From Candidatus Arsenophonus lipoptenae (GTDB lineage: Bacteria > Pseudomonadota > Gammaproteobacteria > Enterobacterales > Enterobacteriaceae), in NCBI RefSeq assembly GCF_001534665.1, contig NZ_CP013920.1, positions 694,501 to 758,500 on the forward strand: a DNA stretch of 64,000 nucleotides, read 5' to 3'. Below are positions 1 through 10,215 of this stretch, piece after piece. Under the pieces are notes generated by a model. It saw only the letters and a program-made list of their open reading frames with translations, had not been told where the DNA came from and searched no databases. Numbering within the stretch: the stretch's first letter is position 1; every line of letters begins with the position of its first letter. A program made the translations under genes and the position numbers.

Positions 1-70
1 TGCTTTTAGATCCAGGAAGAGTAATAACACCGTTAATATAAGAAATTGGTTGAATAGTTAAGGATTGCAT
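1..70 (-). CDS. aroA: 5-enolpyruvylshikimate-3-phosphate synthase, N-terminal fragment
   Basis: Only the first 23 codons are inside the window. Reading the minus strand from the ATG at 70 gives MQSLTIQPISYINGVITLPG followed by SKS. This matches the start of AroA, including the LPGSKS loop that contacts phosphoenolpyruvate and shikimate-3-phosphate. AroA makes EPSP in the shikimate pathway, the route to chorismate. It lies 113 bp downstream of serC on the same strand, the serC-aroA operon of enteric bacteria. The rest of the gene lies beyond position 1, so intactness cannot be judged. Confidence 0.88.
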   Translation of the reverse strand, partial: MQSLTIQPISYINGVITLPGSKS

Positions 71-183
71 GAGAAGTAAAGACTCTATTAATATTATATT
101 AAATAAATTGTTTAAATAATGTTTTTAGGAAACTTAAGTTATTAATTATTTCTTATTCAAGAGATAATATGTTCAAATATTCA

Positions 184-1281
184 TTATTTATTTTGATATT
201 CAAAATCCTTCATAAAATTAATTAATTTTTTTACACCATCTATAGGCATAGCATTATAAATTGAAGCACGTAATCCTCCGGTGCTATGATGTCCTTTTAA
301 AAAAAGTAACCCTTTTTGCTCTGCAGATTTGATAAAAATTTTATCTAAATTTGATTTTTTTATTTTAAATGGTATATTTATACTAGAGCGATTTATTGGA
401 TTTATTTTATTGATGTATAAACTACTATTATCAATAGTATCATATAATAACTTTGATTTTTCTTGATTTCTTTTTTTCATTTCTAGTAATCCACCTTGTT
501 TTTTTAACCATTTAAATACCATGCCAGATAGATACCATGCAAATGTTGATGGGGTATTATACATTGAATGATTTTTATCTAAAATATTATAATTAAGAAT
601 AGAAGGAATTATTTTTCTGTTTGCTTTTTCGCAATATAATAAATCATTACGAATGATAACTAATGTAATACCTGAAGGTCCAATATTTTTTTGTGTTCCA
701 GCATAAATAACGCCAAAACGATTTACATCTAATGGTGCTGATAAAATAGCAGATGAGTAATCTGCAAGTACAATTTTATTATTTGAAAAATTAGGTAACG
801 AATTAATAGCAATACCATCAATTGTTTCATTTGGGCAATAATGTATGTATTTTGAATTATTTGTTAATGACCATTGATTTATTGGTTGTACACTTAAATG
901 TTCTGATTTTTCTATTAAAATGTTAATTTTGTTAACAATACAATATTTTAATGCTTCATGAGCAGCAGATTTAGACCAATATCCACTTATAACGTAGTCA
1001 ACCGTTTCATTAGGATTAAATAAGTTTAATGGTAATGCGGCAAATTGACCTCTTGCCCCACCATGGCAAAAAAGAATTTTATAATTATCTGGTATTTTGA
1101 GAAGTTCACGTAGATTTTCTTCAGCTTGTTTAACTACTTCTATAAATGCTTCACTACGATGACTTATTTCCATGATAGAAACACCCATACCATTCCAATC
1201 ACAAAATTCTTTTTTAGCTTTTATTAATACTTCTTTAGGTAACATAGCCGGACCAGCGCTAAAATTATATATTTGATTCAT
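184..1281 (-). CDS. serC: Phosphoserine/phosphohydroxythreonine aminotransferase
   Basis: SerC is a cytosolic PLP enzyme. It converts 3-phosphohydroxypyruvate to phosphoserine and also serves pyridoxal phosphate synthesis. The 365 aa are close to the usual 362. The N-terminus NFSAGPAMLP, the FCHGGARGQFAALPLN segment, the HYCPNETIDGIAI segment and the PLP-lysine motif AGTQKNIGPSG are all present, as is the C-terminal GGLRASIYNAMP. The start is supported by AAGGATG about 5 bases upstream. It is followed by aroA on the same strand, so one operon feeds both serine/PLP and chorismate synthesis. Nothing looks broken; Lys and Asn content is raised, as expected in this AT-rich genome. Confidence 0.96.
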   Translation of the reverse strand: MNQIYNFSAGPAMLPKEVLIKAKKEFCDWNGMGVSIMEISHRSEAFIEVVKQAEENLRELLKIPDNYKILFCHGGARGQFAALPLNLFNPNETVDYVISGYWSKSAAHEALKYCIVNKINILIEKSEHLSVQPINQWSLTNNSKYIHYCPNETIDGIAINSLPNFSNNKIVLADYSSAILSAPLDVNRFGVIYAGTQKNIGPSGITLVIIRNDLLYCEKANRKIIPSILNYNILDKNHSMYNTPSTFAWYLSGMVFKWLKKQGGLLEMKKRNQEKSKLLYDTIDNSSLYINKINPINRSSINIPFKIKKSNLDKIFIKSAEQKGLLFLKGHHSTGGLRASIYNAMPIDGVKKLINFMKDFEYQNK

Positions 1282-2258
1282 AATTCATCCTTATTTTTAT
1301 TTAAATTGAAATTGTTACTAATTATTTTTTCACTATTTAAATTTTTAATTAAGTTAAATTATTACTTAATTAATATTATAATTAACTTTATAATTATTTA
1401 AATATTAATTTAAATTATTAATAATTATGACATATTAATAATATAACGATATCAATCATATTTAATTATGAAAATTTATTTTTTATTAGATAGTTTAGTA
1501 ATTATTAAATTCCTATATAAGATTTATTATTTATCTAAAAATATTATTTAATATTAATATAATTTAAATAATCTAACTTAATACGAATAAGATTTTTTGA
1601 AATTAAGTATTAATATATTTTTTATACTTTATATAAAGTATAAAAAATATTAATATAAAATTTATAATGCTAAAATCAATAATTTTTATTTATTATTAGT
1701 TATTTAAATATTATTTATATAGTTTATTAATAAACTTCATAAAATTATTTTGTATTAGGTAAAAATGAATATTTTTTGTTTATTAAAAATTACTTATATA
1801 CTTATATATAACAAATAAAATAATTTAATAGTTATACTTTTATTTATTTATTGTTATAAATTTTAATATTATATTTGAATATAATAATAGTTAATTATAG
1901 AATATAAAATATTAAATTATTAAAAATATTATATATTTCTTATATAAGCATCACAAAAAATTTAATTTATTAAAACATTTTAATAAGGTATATAATTATA
2001 TTTATAATATATCATAATATCTATTTATATGTTTATTTCTTCGTTAGTTATCTAATAAATATTCAAATATAAAATCATACTATAATAAAAGTTATGATAA
2101 ATATATAATTATTTTTATAAAAAATTATTTATCAATTTAATTAATATATTTATTATATAAAGTATAATTTATTTATTCGATAATTAATTTACTTTATTAT
2201 TCAGTTTAATAAATAGTTTATTTGCAATATTTTTATCTAAATTACAAATATATATGAG
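1282..2258. other. Long AT-rich gap without recognisable gene
   Basis: The 977 bases separate the divergent serC and aroH genes. All frames are riddled with stops and I recognise no gene remnant. The only clear structure is a perfect 36-bp palindrome at 1615-1650. Promoters for both flanking genes should lie at the two ends, but A/T richness makes any -10/-35 call unreliable. Confidence 0.6.
1615..1650. repeat. 36-bp perfect palindrome
   Basis: The sequence is identical to its reverse complement over 36 bases, centred on TTTATATAAA. The first mismatch is the pair 1614/1651. It contains only A/T except for one C and one G in each arm's TATACTTTA core. It could fold as a hairpin in RNA from either direction or bind a dimeric protein. 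It shows no resemblance to the TrpR operator expected upstream of aroH in E. coli. Confidence 0.6.
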
Positions 2259-3311
2259 ATGAATATGTATAAAATAGATGAATTAAGAACTCGACATATT
2301 GATAAATTAATTACACCTCAAGATTTAGTTGATGAGTTCCCATTATCTAATAAAATCGTAGAAAATGTAGTAATGTCTAGAAAAGCAATTGAATTAATTT
2401 TGATAGGTCAAGATCAACGATTATTAGTAGTAATTGGCCCCTGTTCAGTACATGATACTAAAGCAGCATTTGAATATGCTCAATTATTATCTAAATTAAG
2501 AGTGGAATATAAAGATTATCTTGAAATCGTGATGCGTACTCATTTTGAAAAACCACGTACAGTAATTGGATGGAAGGGATTAATTTTAGATCCTGATTTA
2601 AATAACTCTTATAAAGTTAATAAAGGATTACGTTTAGCTCGTGAGTTATTAATGAATATTAATCAACTCCAATTACCAACAGCAACTGAGTTTTTAGATA
2701 TGATAACTGGACGTTATGTAGCAGATCTTATTAGTTGGGGGGCTATTGGAGCTAGAACAACAGAAAGTCAAATTCATAGACAAATGGCATCAGCACTATC
2801 ATGCCCAATTGGTTTTAAAAATAGTACTGACGGAAATATTAATATTGCTATTAATGCTATCCTTGCTGCACGCACAAGTCATGTATTTTTATCACCAGAT
2901 AAAAATGGTCAAATGACTATTTATCAAACCCAAGGTAATCCTTATGGTCATATTATTATGCGAGGTGGAAAAAATCCTAATTATAAAGCTAAGGATATAG
3001 CTATAGCTTGTTATCAATTGCGCCAATTAGAATTACCAGAACAATTAATGATTGATTGTAGTCATGGTAATTGTCAAAAAGATTATCATCGTCAAATTGA
3101 TGTAGCTAAAAATATTGCTGGACAATTAGAGAGAGGATCTAAGGTAATTGCTGGGATTATGGCAGAAAGTTTTTTAGTTGAAGGTGCTCAGAAAGTAATT
3201 TCTGGCAAAGAGTTGACATATGGTCAATCTATTACTGATCCTTGTTTAGGCTGGCAAGATACTGAAAAATTACTAGCTATATTAGCCGAAGCAGTAAAGT
3301 ATAGATTTTAA
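2259..3311 (+). CDS. aroH: 3-deoxy-D-arabino-heptulosonate-7-phosphate synthase, tryptophan-sensitive type
   Basis: This enzyme catalyses the first step of the shikimate pathway, condensing phosphoenolpyruvate with erythrose-4-phosphate. The 350 aa show the type I DAHP synthase signature: LLVVIGPCSVHD, RTHFEKPRT, GWKGL, GARTTESQIHR and GFKNSTDG. Segments such as HVFLSPDKNGQMTIYQTQGN and the end YGQSITDPCLGWQDTE match the AroH paralogue and not AroG or AroF, where this region differs. I therefore call the Trp-feedback isozyme; actual allostery is inferred. It appears to have been kept as a single gene. An in-frame ATG at 2265 is an alternative start and gives a terminus closer to MNRTDELRT of E. 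coli AroH. Confidence 0.93.
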   Translation: MNMYKIDELRTRHIDKLITPQDLVDEFPLSNKIVENVVMSRKAIELILIGQDQRLLVVIGPCSVHDTKAAFEYAQLLSKLRVEYKDYLEIVMRTHFEKPRTVIGWKGLILDPDLNNSYKVNKGLRLARELLMNINQLQLPTATEFLDMITGRYVADLISWGAIGARTTESQIHRQMASALSCPIGFKNSTDGNINIAINAILAARTSHVFLSPDKNGQMTIYQTQGNPYGHIIMRGGKNPNYKAKDIAIACYQLRQLELPEQLMIDCSHGNCQKDYHRQIDVAKNIAGQLERGSKVIAGIMAESFLVEGAQKVISGKELTYGQSITDPCLGWQDTEKLLAILAEAVKYRF

Positions 3312-3782
3312 ATCTATTGATGTTACTTTTAAAAAGTATAATAAAATTTATTTATAGTTTATTTTTTTATATTTTTGTAAAAAATTTTATTTAGTTATCA
3401 TAATTTTCTAAAATGAATTTTTATATAGGAAATATAAATTTTATTATTATATTAATTATAATTCTTTTTACTGTATTTACTTTGTACATTTAATATTTAA
3501 GTGGTATTAAATAAAAAATAATTTTTTATTTTAAATTTTAAAAAAATTGTTAACGCAATATTTTTAAAAAAATATAATTATTTTGAAGCTAATTTTCTGA
3601 AAAGTTTTTTTTGCTAATTATTTTTATTTAAATTAAAAATAATTATATTAAATGATTAATACAAGATACTGTTAAATACTAATTAATTAAATATAATTTT
3701 TAGCAAAAATTTATTTAAATTTACCTGATAATTTACTTTATTAATTAAATATTTAAAAATTATAATTTTAACTAATTATATG
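3312..3782. other. Intergenic gap between convergent aroH and guaA
   Basis: The 471 AT-rich bases hold no recognisable gene or remnant. Both flanking genes end here, so transcription terminators are expected, but I see no GC-rich hairpin followed by a U-run. Confidence 0.6.
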
Positions 3783-5360
3783 CTATTCCCATTCTATTGT
3801 AGCTGGTGGTTTGCCTGTAATATCATAAACTACTCTAGAGATACCTTTTACTTCATTAATAATTCTATTTGATACTAAATTAAGAAAATCATATGGAAAA
3901 TGTACCCAATTAGCAGTCATAAAGTCAATGGTTTCAACTGCTCTTAATGCTATTGTCCAATTATATTTGCGTTCATCTCCCATTATACCAACAGATTGTA
4001 ATGGAAGAAAAACAGTAAAAGCTTGGCTTACTTTATAATAAAAATTGTTTTTATGTAATTCTTCAATAAAAATTGAATCAGCTTGCCTTAATAGATCACA
4101 ATATGATTTTTTTACTTCACCTAATATACGAACTCCTAATCCAGGACCAGGAAATGGATGACGATATAATATATCGTAAGGAAGACCTAATTTTGTACCT
4201 ATTATCCGTACTTCATCTTTAAATAATTTTTTTAATGGTTCTATTAATTTTAATTTCATTTTTTTTGGTAACCCACCAACGTTGTGGTGGGATTTAATAA
4301 TATCTTTTTTACCTTTCAGAGAAATAGAAGATTCGATAATATCTGGATAAATAGTCCCTTGTGCTAACCATTTTACTGTAGTATACTTTTTTGCTTCTTC
4401 ATTAAGAATTTCAATAAAAATGCGACCTATTTTTTTACGTTTTAATTCTGGTTCAATAATTCCTACTAATCCATTAAAAAATCGTTCTTCTGCAGATACA
4501 TTAATAATGTTTAAATTAAATTTATTTGATAATATATCAATAATTTGTTGTGCTTCATTTAGGTGTAATAAACCATTATCAATAAATATACATATCAATT
4601 GATTACCCACAGCACGATTAAGCAGTAATGCAGTTACTGATGAATCTATACCTCCAGATAATGCTAAAATAACAAGATCATTTCTAATTTTTTCTTGTAA
4701 TTCTTGTATTGTATTTTCAATAATTATTTCAGGTGTCCAATATGTTTTACAATGACAAATATTTAATATAAACCGTTGCAAAATAGCTTTACCTTGATAA
4801 GTATGAGTTACTTCAGGATGGAATTGAATTCCATAAAAATGTTTTTTTTCATTAGCAATGATAGCAATAGGACAGTTATCAGTACTAGCTATAACCTTAA
4901 AATCTTTAGGAAGAGTAGTTACTTTATCTTCATGACTCATCCATACATTAAGTAATGGTTCACCATTTATACTAATATCATCATATATATTGTTAAATAG
5001 ATTGCAAAAACTTTTAATATATACTTTGGCATAACCAAATTCTCGTTTATTAGTTGTTTCAACTTGTCCCCCTAATTGAATAGACATAGTTTGCATACCA
5101 TAACAAATGCCTAATACAGGAACACCTATTTTAAAAACATATTCAGGAGCACGTGGGCTATTTTTTTTAGTAGTACTATTAGGTCCTCCAGAAAGAATAA
5201 TGCCATTTGGATTAAATTCATGTATTTTAATTTCTGAAATATTCCATACAAAAAGTTCACAATAAACACCTATTTCTCGAATACGACGTGCAATTAATTG
5301 ACTATATTGTGAACCAAAATCAAGAATTAATATTTTATATTGCTGAATATGAGATGTCAT
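3783..5360 (-). CDS. guaA: GMP synthase (glutamine-hydrolysing)
   Basis: GuaA aminates XMP to GMP using glutamine and ATP. At 525 aa it has exactly the E. coli length. The N-terminal class I glutamine amidotransferase shows the nucleophile Cys in GICYGMQ and the His/Glu pair in [11 protein letters not shown]. The ATP pyrophosphatase domain follows, with P-loop [11 protein letters not shown] near residue 230. The C-terminal dimerisation domain ends in the conserved [10 protein letters not shown]. It lies 73 bp after guaB on the same strand, the standard guaBA operon for IMP to XMP to GMP. There is no strong ribosome site directly before the ATG, which suggests coupling to guaB or weak initiation. 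Confidence 0.97.
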   Translation of the reverse strand: MTSHIQQYKILILDFGSQYSQLIARRIREIGVYCELFVWNISEIKIHEFNPNGIILSGGPNSTTKKNSPRAPEYVFKIGVPVLGICYGMQTMSIQLGGQVETTNKREFGYAKVYIKSFCNLFNNIYDDISINGEPLLNVWMSHEDKVTTLPKDFKVIASTDNCPIAIIANEKKHFYGIQFHPEVTHTYQGKAILQRFILNICHCKTYWTPEIIIENTIQELQEKIRNDLVILALSGGIDSSVTALLLNRAVGNQLICIFIDNGLLHLNEAQQIIDILSNKFNLNIINVSAEERFFNGLVGIIEPELKRKKIGRIFIEILNEEAKKYTTVKWLAQGTIYPDIIESSISLKGKKDIIKSHHNVGGLPKKMKLKLIEPLKKLFKDEVRIIGTKLGLPYDILYRHPFPGPGLGVRILGEVKKSYCDLLRQADSIFIEELHKNNFYYKVSQAFTVFLPLQSVGIMGDERKYNWTIALRAVETIDFMTANWVHFPYDFLNLVSNRIINEVKGISRVVYDITGKPPATIEWE

Positions 5361-5433
5361 CTAAATAAAATTCCAAAAATAAAATCTATTATTTAATTAA
5401 TTTGTAAAATTACGTTAATAAAATATAAAATAA

Positions 5434-6894
5434 TTAACTTAAGCGATAATTAGGTGATTCTTTAGTAATTGTAACATCATGTACGTGACTTTCTTGTATA
5501 CCAGCATAACTAATACGTACAAATTCTGTCTTTTTTCTTAATTCTTCAATAGTACTACAACCTGTTAGTCCCATACAAGAACGTAGACCTCCCATTTGCT
5601 GATGTATAATATGTTTTAATAATCCTTTATAAGCAATACGTCCCTCTATTCCTTCAGGCACTAATTTATCAGTTGTATTTTCTACTTGAAAATAACGTTC
5701 AGAAGAACCTTTCGACATGGCACCTAATGATCCCATCCCTCTATATGATTTATAAGAACGACCTTTAAATAAAATTATGTCTCCAGGTGATTCTTCAGTA
5801 CCAGCAAGCATTGAACCAACCATAACACATGAAGCACCTGCTGCTATTGCTTTAGCAATATCACCTGAAAATCTAATCCCACCATCAGCTATTACAGGGA
5901 TATTCATGTCATTTAATGCTTCAACTGCATCAGAAATAGCAGTAATTTGAGGTACACCAACCCCTGTTATAATACGTGTTGTACAAATAGAACCTGGCCC
6001 AATGCCTACCTTTACCGCATTAACACCAGCTTCTACTAATGCTTTTGCACCCTCACCGGTTGCTATATTACCTCCAATAATTGGTAATTTGGGATATTTT
6101 TTCCTAATATCTCTAATATACTGTAAAACATTGTTAGAATGCCCATGAGAAGAATCAATTAGCAAAACATCAATACCGGCTGCGACTAATGCTTCTATAC
6201 GTTGTTCATTATTTTTACCAATACCTACAGCTGCACCAACTCTTAAACGACCTTGTTTATCTTTACATGCATTAGGTTTTCTTTCAGCTTTTTGAAAGTC
6301 TTTTACTGTAATCATTCCAAATAAATTAAAATTATCATCAACAACTAATGCTTTTTCTATGCGTCTTTCATGTAATTTTTGTAAAACTACTTCACGTGAT
6401 TCATTCTCTTTAACCGTGAGTAAATTTTGTTTAGTTGTCATAACTGCTGTTACTGGTTGATCTAAGTCTGTTACAAAACGAATATCTCGACCAGTAATAA
6501 TGCCAATCAATTCTTTTTTATTAACTACAGGATATCCAGCAAATCCATTTTGCTTAACCAATTTATAGACTTCTCTGATTGTTGTTTTTGGAGTTACTGT
6601 TACAGGATCTATAACAATACCACTTTCATGTTTTTTTACTCTCCGCACTTCTTCTGCTTGATGTTTGATAGACATATTTTTATGAATAAAACCCATACCA
6701 CCTTCTTGGGCTAATGCAATTGCTAAATTTGATTCAGTGACAGTATCCATTGCAGCAGAAATAATAGGGATAGTTAAACGAATAGAATCAGTTAATTGTG
6801 TAGATAAATTAGCTGTATTTGGTAATACATTTGAATGTGCTGGAACTAATAACACATCGTCGAATGTCAGTGCTTCTTTCTTTATACGTAACAT
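5434..6894 (-). CDS. guaB: IMP dehydrogenase
   Basis: GuaB oxidises IMP to XMP with NAD+, the committed step to guanine nucleotides. The protein of 486 aa starts [20 protein letters not shown] and has the split barrel with two CBS domains (about residues 90-205). The catalytic loop [18 protein letters not shown] contains the active Cys, the flap is GSSERYFQ, and the C-terminus ends ESPNYRLS. I place the start at the ATG at 6894, which follows GAAGAG at good spacing and matches the family N-terminus. The frame is open upstream to 6993 but encodes nothing conserved. A second ATG at 6900 is too close to the ribosome site. Operon with guaA. Confidence 0.96.
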   Translation of the reverse strand: MLRIKKEALTFDDVLLVPAHSNVLPNTANLSTQLTDSIRLTIPIISAAMDTVTESNLAIALAQEGGMGFIHKNMSIKHQAEEVRRVKKHESGIVIDPVTVTPKTTIREVYKLVKQNGFAGYPVVNKKELIGIITGRDIRFVTDLDQPVTAVMTTKQNLLTVKENESREVVLQKLHERRIEKALVVDDNFNLFGMITVKDFQKAERKPNACKDKQGRLRVGAAVGIGKNNEQRIEALVAAGIDVLLIDSSHGHSNNVLQYIRDIRKKYPKLPIIGGNIATGEGAKALVEAGVNAVKVGIGPGSICTTRIITGVGVPQITAISDAVEALNDMNIPVIADGGIRFSGDIAKAIAAGASCVMVGSMLAGTEESPGDIILFKGRSYKSYRGMGSLGAMSKGSSERYFQVENTTDKLVPEGIEGRIAYKGLLKHIIHQQMGGLRSCMGLTGCSTIEELRKKTEFVRISYAGIQESHVHDVTITKESPNYRLS

Positions 6895-7652
6895 TAGCAT
6901 ATCTCTTCTGAAGAGATTTAGAAAAGGATAAAATCTTATCATAAGATTATATATTATGGATTTTATTGATTCCAGTGTTTTTGTTAATAACAAGTGAATA
7001 ATTTTATTTTAAAACTTAGATATATTGATATTGATTTCATTTTTTATATATATGCTATTTTTGTATTTTAATTTTATATAATTTTTTTAAATATTAGTTT
7101 TTTTAAAAGTATTTAAACATCATTATTTTAAATATCTTGTAATACTATTGCATATTATAAAAATATATTAAATATATGTAATATTTGTATTTTTTACATA
7201 ATCTATTGTTAAAATCAAGTTAATGAGTTATAAATAAGTCCATAAAAATATTAGAATTTTAAAAAATATAAAAATATGATTTTTATCATAGAACATTAAA
7301 ATTTGTCATATTTTTTTAATTTACTTTATTAATTATTAGTTTATTTTATTAGTTAATTTAAATATATATAATTCTAAAAAATAGTTTAATAACTTCTTAA
7401 GTTATATATATTTTGATTTATATTATATATAAGCTATAAAAATAATAATATATACGTAGAAAAGAATTAAAATTTATGATCATATAATTTAAAAAGTATT
7501 ATTTTAAATATTAAACTAATAATATTGAATTTTATAAAATGCTATTTATAATAAATTAAATAAAAAATTCTGTCGTTCCTATTATTGTTATACTTTTAAC
7601 ATAAAAAGCAATAATATATTACAAGATTTGTATAGTTAAAAACTAATACGTT
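6895..7652. other. AT-rich gap upstream of guaB and of the yffB remnant
   Basis: About 760 bases. In E. coli xseA lies divergent to guaB. I looked for it here on the plus strand and saw no recognisable XseA segment. The guaBA promoter should lie in the first 100-200 bases, but no PurR-like operator is visible to me. Confidence 0.55.
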
Positions 7653-8020
7653 ATGTCATCATTAATTGATTATATACTATACAGTATATAAAACTGTAAT
7701 TCTACTAGACAAGCATATAAATAACTGGATAGCAATAAAATTATTTACTATTCATATGATTATAAAGTTAATGGAATACATATTAAATTGATTAAATTTT
7801 TTCATATTCACAATGAGAATTATTAATTAATAAACGTAGAATTACATGAAAAAATTTGTCTGAAGAACAAAAGAATATTACAAATATAAATAGTGATAAA
7901 AATTTAATATTAAATTATCCAACAATTATAAAACATCCGTTATTAGTTGTTAAAAATAAATATTTACTCAGATTTTTAATACTAGATTATAACAAGATTG
8001 AAGAAAATTTATACTATTAG
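7653..8020 (+). pseudogene. yffB: Decayed yffB (Spx/ArsC-like protein)
   Basis: In E. coli yffB lies directly before dapE, and a dead copy survives here. From about 7683 one frame reads YSI*NCNSTRQAYK*LDSNK, then YYSYDYKVNG, which aligns with the N-terminal [20 protein letters not shown] and DYRVDG of YffB. After a frameshift near 7810, another frame reads ELLINKRRIT*KNLSEEQK, then YPTIIKHPLLVVKNKYLLRF, against LLNTRGTTWRKLDE and [21 protein letters not shown]. Stops have replaced a Lys codon and two Trp codons (TAA, TAA, TGA). The end at 8020 sits 9 bases before dapE. With three nonsense changes and at least one frameshift it cannot make YffB. The transcript may still serve as the dapE leader. 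Confidence 0.82.
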
Positions 8021-8029
8021 AAGCTAATT

Positions 8030-9166
8030 ATGATTTGTCCTGTTATTAAGTTAGCACAAGAACTTATCCAACAACCATCTATTAGCCCAAATGATCATGG
8101 TTGTCAAATTATTTTAATGAATCGATTAAAAAAAATAGGTTTTTTAATTGAAGTTATGTCATTTGGGGATACCACTAATTTATGGGCTTATCATGGAAAA
8201 TATGGTGATATGGTAGCTTTTGCTGGACATACTGATGTTGTTCCTGCAGGTAAAATTCAGGATTGGCGTTATCCTCCTTTTACTCCAACTGTGGATAAAG
8301 GTATGTTATATGGCCGAGGAGCTGCTGACATGAAAGGTTCTCTAGCTGCAATGATTATTGCAACTGAGAAATTTATTATTGATAATCCTAATCATGCTGG
8401 TAGATTAGGTTTTCTGATCACTTCTGATGAAGAAAGTGAAGCAATTAATGGAACAGCAAAAGTAATTGACAAATTAATATATCGTAAAGAAAAAATTAAT
8501 TATTGTATTATAGGTGAACCATCTAGTCATATGAAATTAGGTGATAATATCAAAAATGGTCGTAGAGGTTCATTAACGGCTAAACTTGATATCAAGGGGA
8601 CTCAAAGTCATATTGCTTATCCATGTTTAACTAATAATTTAATACATAACTCATTATCGTTGTTAAATGAATTAATTAAAAAAAAATGGGACACTGGTAA
8701 TGATTTTTTCCCTCCAACAAGCATGCAAATTTTTAATATAAATACTAATAGTATTAGTAATAATACTATTCCTGGGGAATTGTCTGTTCAGTTTAATTTT
8801 CGGTTCAATAGTAATATTACAGAACAACAAATTCGTCATCAAGTTGAAAAGATACTAAGAAAATATAATTTTCATTATAAGATCAAATGGGTTTTATCTG
8901 GTAATCCGTTTATAACAAAAAGTGGTAAATTAATTGATATTGTACGTCAGGTTATAAAGCAGCATTGTGGTTATCAACCTCAGTTATCAACTTCTGGAGG
9001 AACATCTGATGGACGTTTTATTACTAAAATGGGAACAGAAATAGTTGAATTAGGTCTATCAAATCAAACTATTCATAAAGTTAACGAATGTGTTAGTATT
9101 ATAGATCTACAAAATTTAAGTTTTATTTATCAGAATATTTTGCAAAAAATATTTGCAATAATTTAA
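8030..9166 (+). CDS. dapE: Succinyl-diaminopimelate desuccinylase
   Basis: DapE is a cytosolic di-zinc M20 peptidase-family enzyme. It cleaves N-succinyl-LL-diaminopimelate to LL-DAP and succinate, for lysine and peptidoglycan. The 378 aa (E. coli 375) keep the metal ligands in FAGHTDVVP (His), GRGAADMKGS (Asp), TSDEESEA (general-base Glu and ligand Glu), GEPSS (Glu) and TIHKVNE (His). The dimerisation domain sits in the middle, near residues 180-290. It follows the yffB remnant by 9 bases, the ancestral order, and no strong separate promoter is obvious. With dapA and dapF also in this window, the DAP branch looks functional. Confidence 0.97.
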   Translation: MICPVIKLAQELIQQPSISPNDHGCQIILMNRLKKIGFLIEVMSFGDTTNLWAYHGKYGDMVAFAGHTDVVPAGKIQDWRYPPFTPTVDKGMLYGRGAADMKGSLAAMIIATEKFIIDNPNHAGRLGFLITSDEESEAINGTAKVIDKLIYRKEKINYCIIGEPSSHMKLGDNIKNGRRGSLTAKLDIKGTQSHIAYPCLTNNLIHNSLSLLNELIKKKWDTGNDFFPPTSMQIFNINTNSISNNTIPGELSVQFNFRFNSNITEQQIRHQVEKILRKYNFHYKIKWVLSGNPFITKSGKLIDIVRQVIKQHCGYQPQLSTSGGTSDGRFITKMGTEIVELGLSNQTIHKVNECVSIIDLQNLSFIYQNILQKIFAII

Positions 9167-9518
9167 AATTATTTTTTCAATGTTTAAAAAAATTTGTATA
9201 TTAAATTCAATTAATATTCGTTAAATAACATTAGTTTATTAACATACTATTTTGTGTTTTATTATTTATTAATAATATTTTTAGTGCTATAGTGTGATCT
9301 AATAATTAGATAGTTAAAATTTTATAAATAAGATTATTTAATATCTTATTAAAAATGATTTATCCTGATATTTTTTTGTTAAAAATTTTATTTTTCAGTT
9401 TTTAATATATACTTTTAATATAAATTTAAATATCATTAAATCCTGATAGGTAGTATTACTAATTTTTTAATTTTGCTATTAAAATGCATTTTGCTAAATT
9501 ATTTTTAAAATTATAAAT
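9167..9518. other. Gap between convergent dapE and bamC
   Basis: The 352 AT-rich bases contain no gene I can recognise. Part of it may be the vanished C-terminal half of bamC, which reads on the minus strand from 9518 downward, but I see no convincing match. Confidence 0.5.
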
Positions 9519-10196
9519 TTAACTTATTGTATTATTATGTAATTTATTTATTGAATAAATTAGTTTATTTAACATTAACATATTATAACGTTGAATTTCT
9601 GTAGGACTGGAAATATTTTTTGATTTTTGTTTTATGCCTTCATTACTTATTGTAATTATTATTTGATTATTTTTCAATTTAAATTGGATCTTTTGTTTAG
9701 TTTGTACTGGAATATCTTCATCTTTTCTTTCCCAAGAAATCCAATCTGTAATTAAGAAGAAATGGGAATCATTTTTTTTAATAATTTTTGTTATTTTTTG
9801 TTTTAATATTTTTATAATTTGTTCCCAAATATATTTATTTTCAGTTGATTGTTTTAAAAATAAACTACAAGTAGTTAAAGTATTTTTGATATAAGTGTTG
9901 TTAAGTAACAAAATAGGTTGAATAGGAGGTCTAATATCTAAATCTTTACCTACCGCATTATTTTGGTTACCTTGTGGAGGAATATAATATTCATCTTCTT
10001 CTAAAGGTAATGATATTCCATATGGAATAATTAAACGTTTTAATGGTGTATATTTTAAATATGTGTCATCCCCATTAATTTGACGTTTATGTTTTTGATT
10101 ACTTGTACATGACATTAAAAGTATTATAAATAATAATACTATTATTTTTATTTTTAATTTATATAGTGATATTTTATGTGGAAATATTTCCATCAT
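9519..10196 (-). CDS. bamC: Outer-membrane assembly lipoprotein BamC, shortened to one folded domain
   Basis: BamC is an accessory lipoprotein of the BAM complex that inserts beta-barrels into the outer membrane. The 225 aa compare with 344 in E. coli. A signal segment (about residues 15-29) ends in the lipobox-like LLMSC. The conserved unstructured stretch that binds BamD follows, with KRQINGDDTYLK, IPPQGNQNNAVGKDLDIRPP. Then comes the first helix-grip domain, with TDWISWERKDED and EIQRYNMLMLNKL. The protein stops where E. coli begins the linker to the second helix-grip domain, which is missing. It lies 19 bp after dapA, as in the E. coli dapA-bamC operon. Probably still functional through its N-terminal BamD-binding part; this is inferred. 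Confidence 0.85.
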   Translation of the reverse strand: MMEIFPHKISLYKLKIKIIVLLFIILLMSCTSNQKHKRQINGDDTYLKYTPLKRLIIPYGISLPLEEDEYYIPPQGNQNNAVGKDLDIRPPIQPILLLNNTYIKNTLTTCSLFLKQSTENKYIWEQIIKILKQKITKIIKKNDSHFFLITDWISWERKDEDIPVQTKQKIQFKLKNNQIIITISNEGIKQKSKNISSPTEIQRYNMLMLNKLIYSINKLHNNTIS

Positions 10197-10215
10197 ATTT
10201 ACATTTCTCTAAATC

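Noticed and set aside
7653-8020. Reassignment of TGA to tryptophan, prompted by TGA standing for Trp in the yffB remnant
   Set aside because: The same remnant has TAA at another Trp codon, and intact genes such as bcp and rlmB end in TGA, so TGA is a stop.
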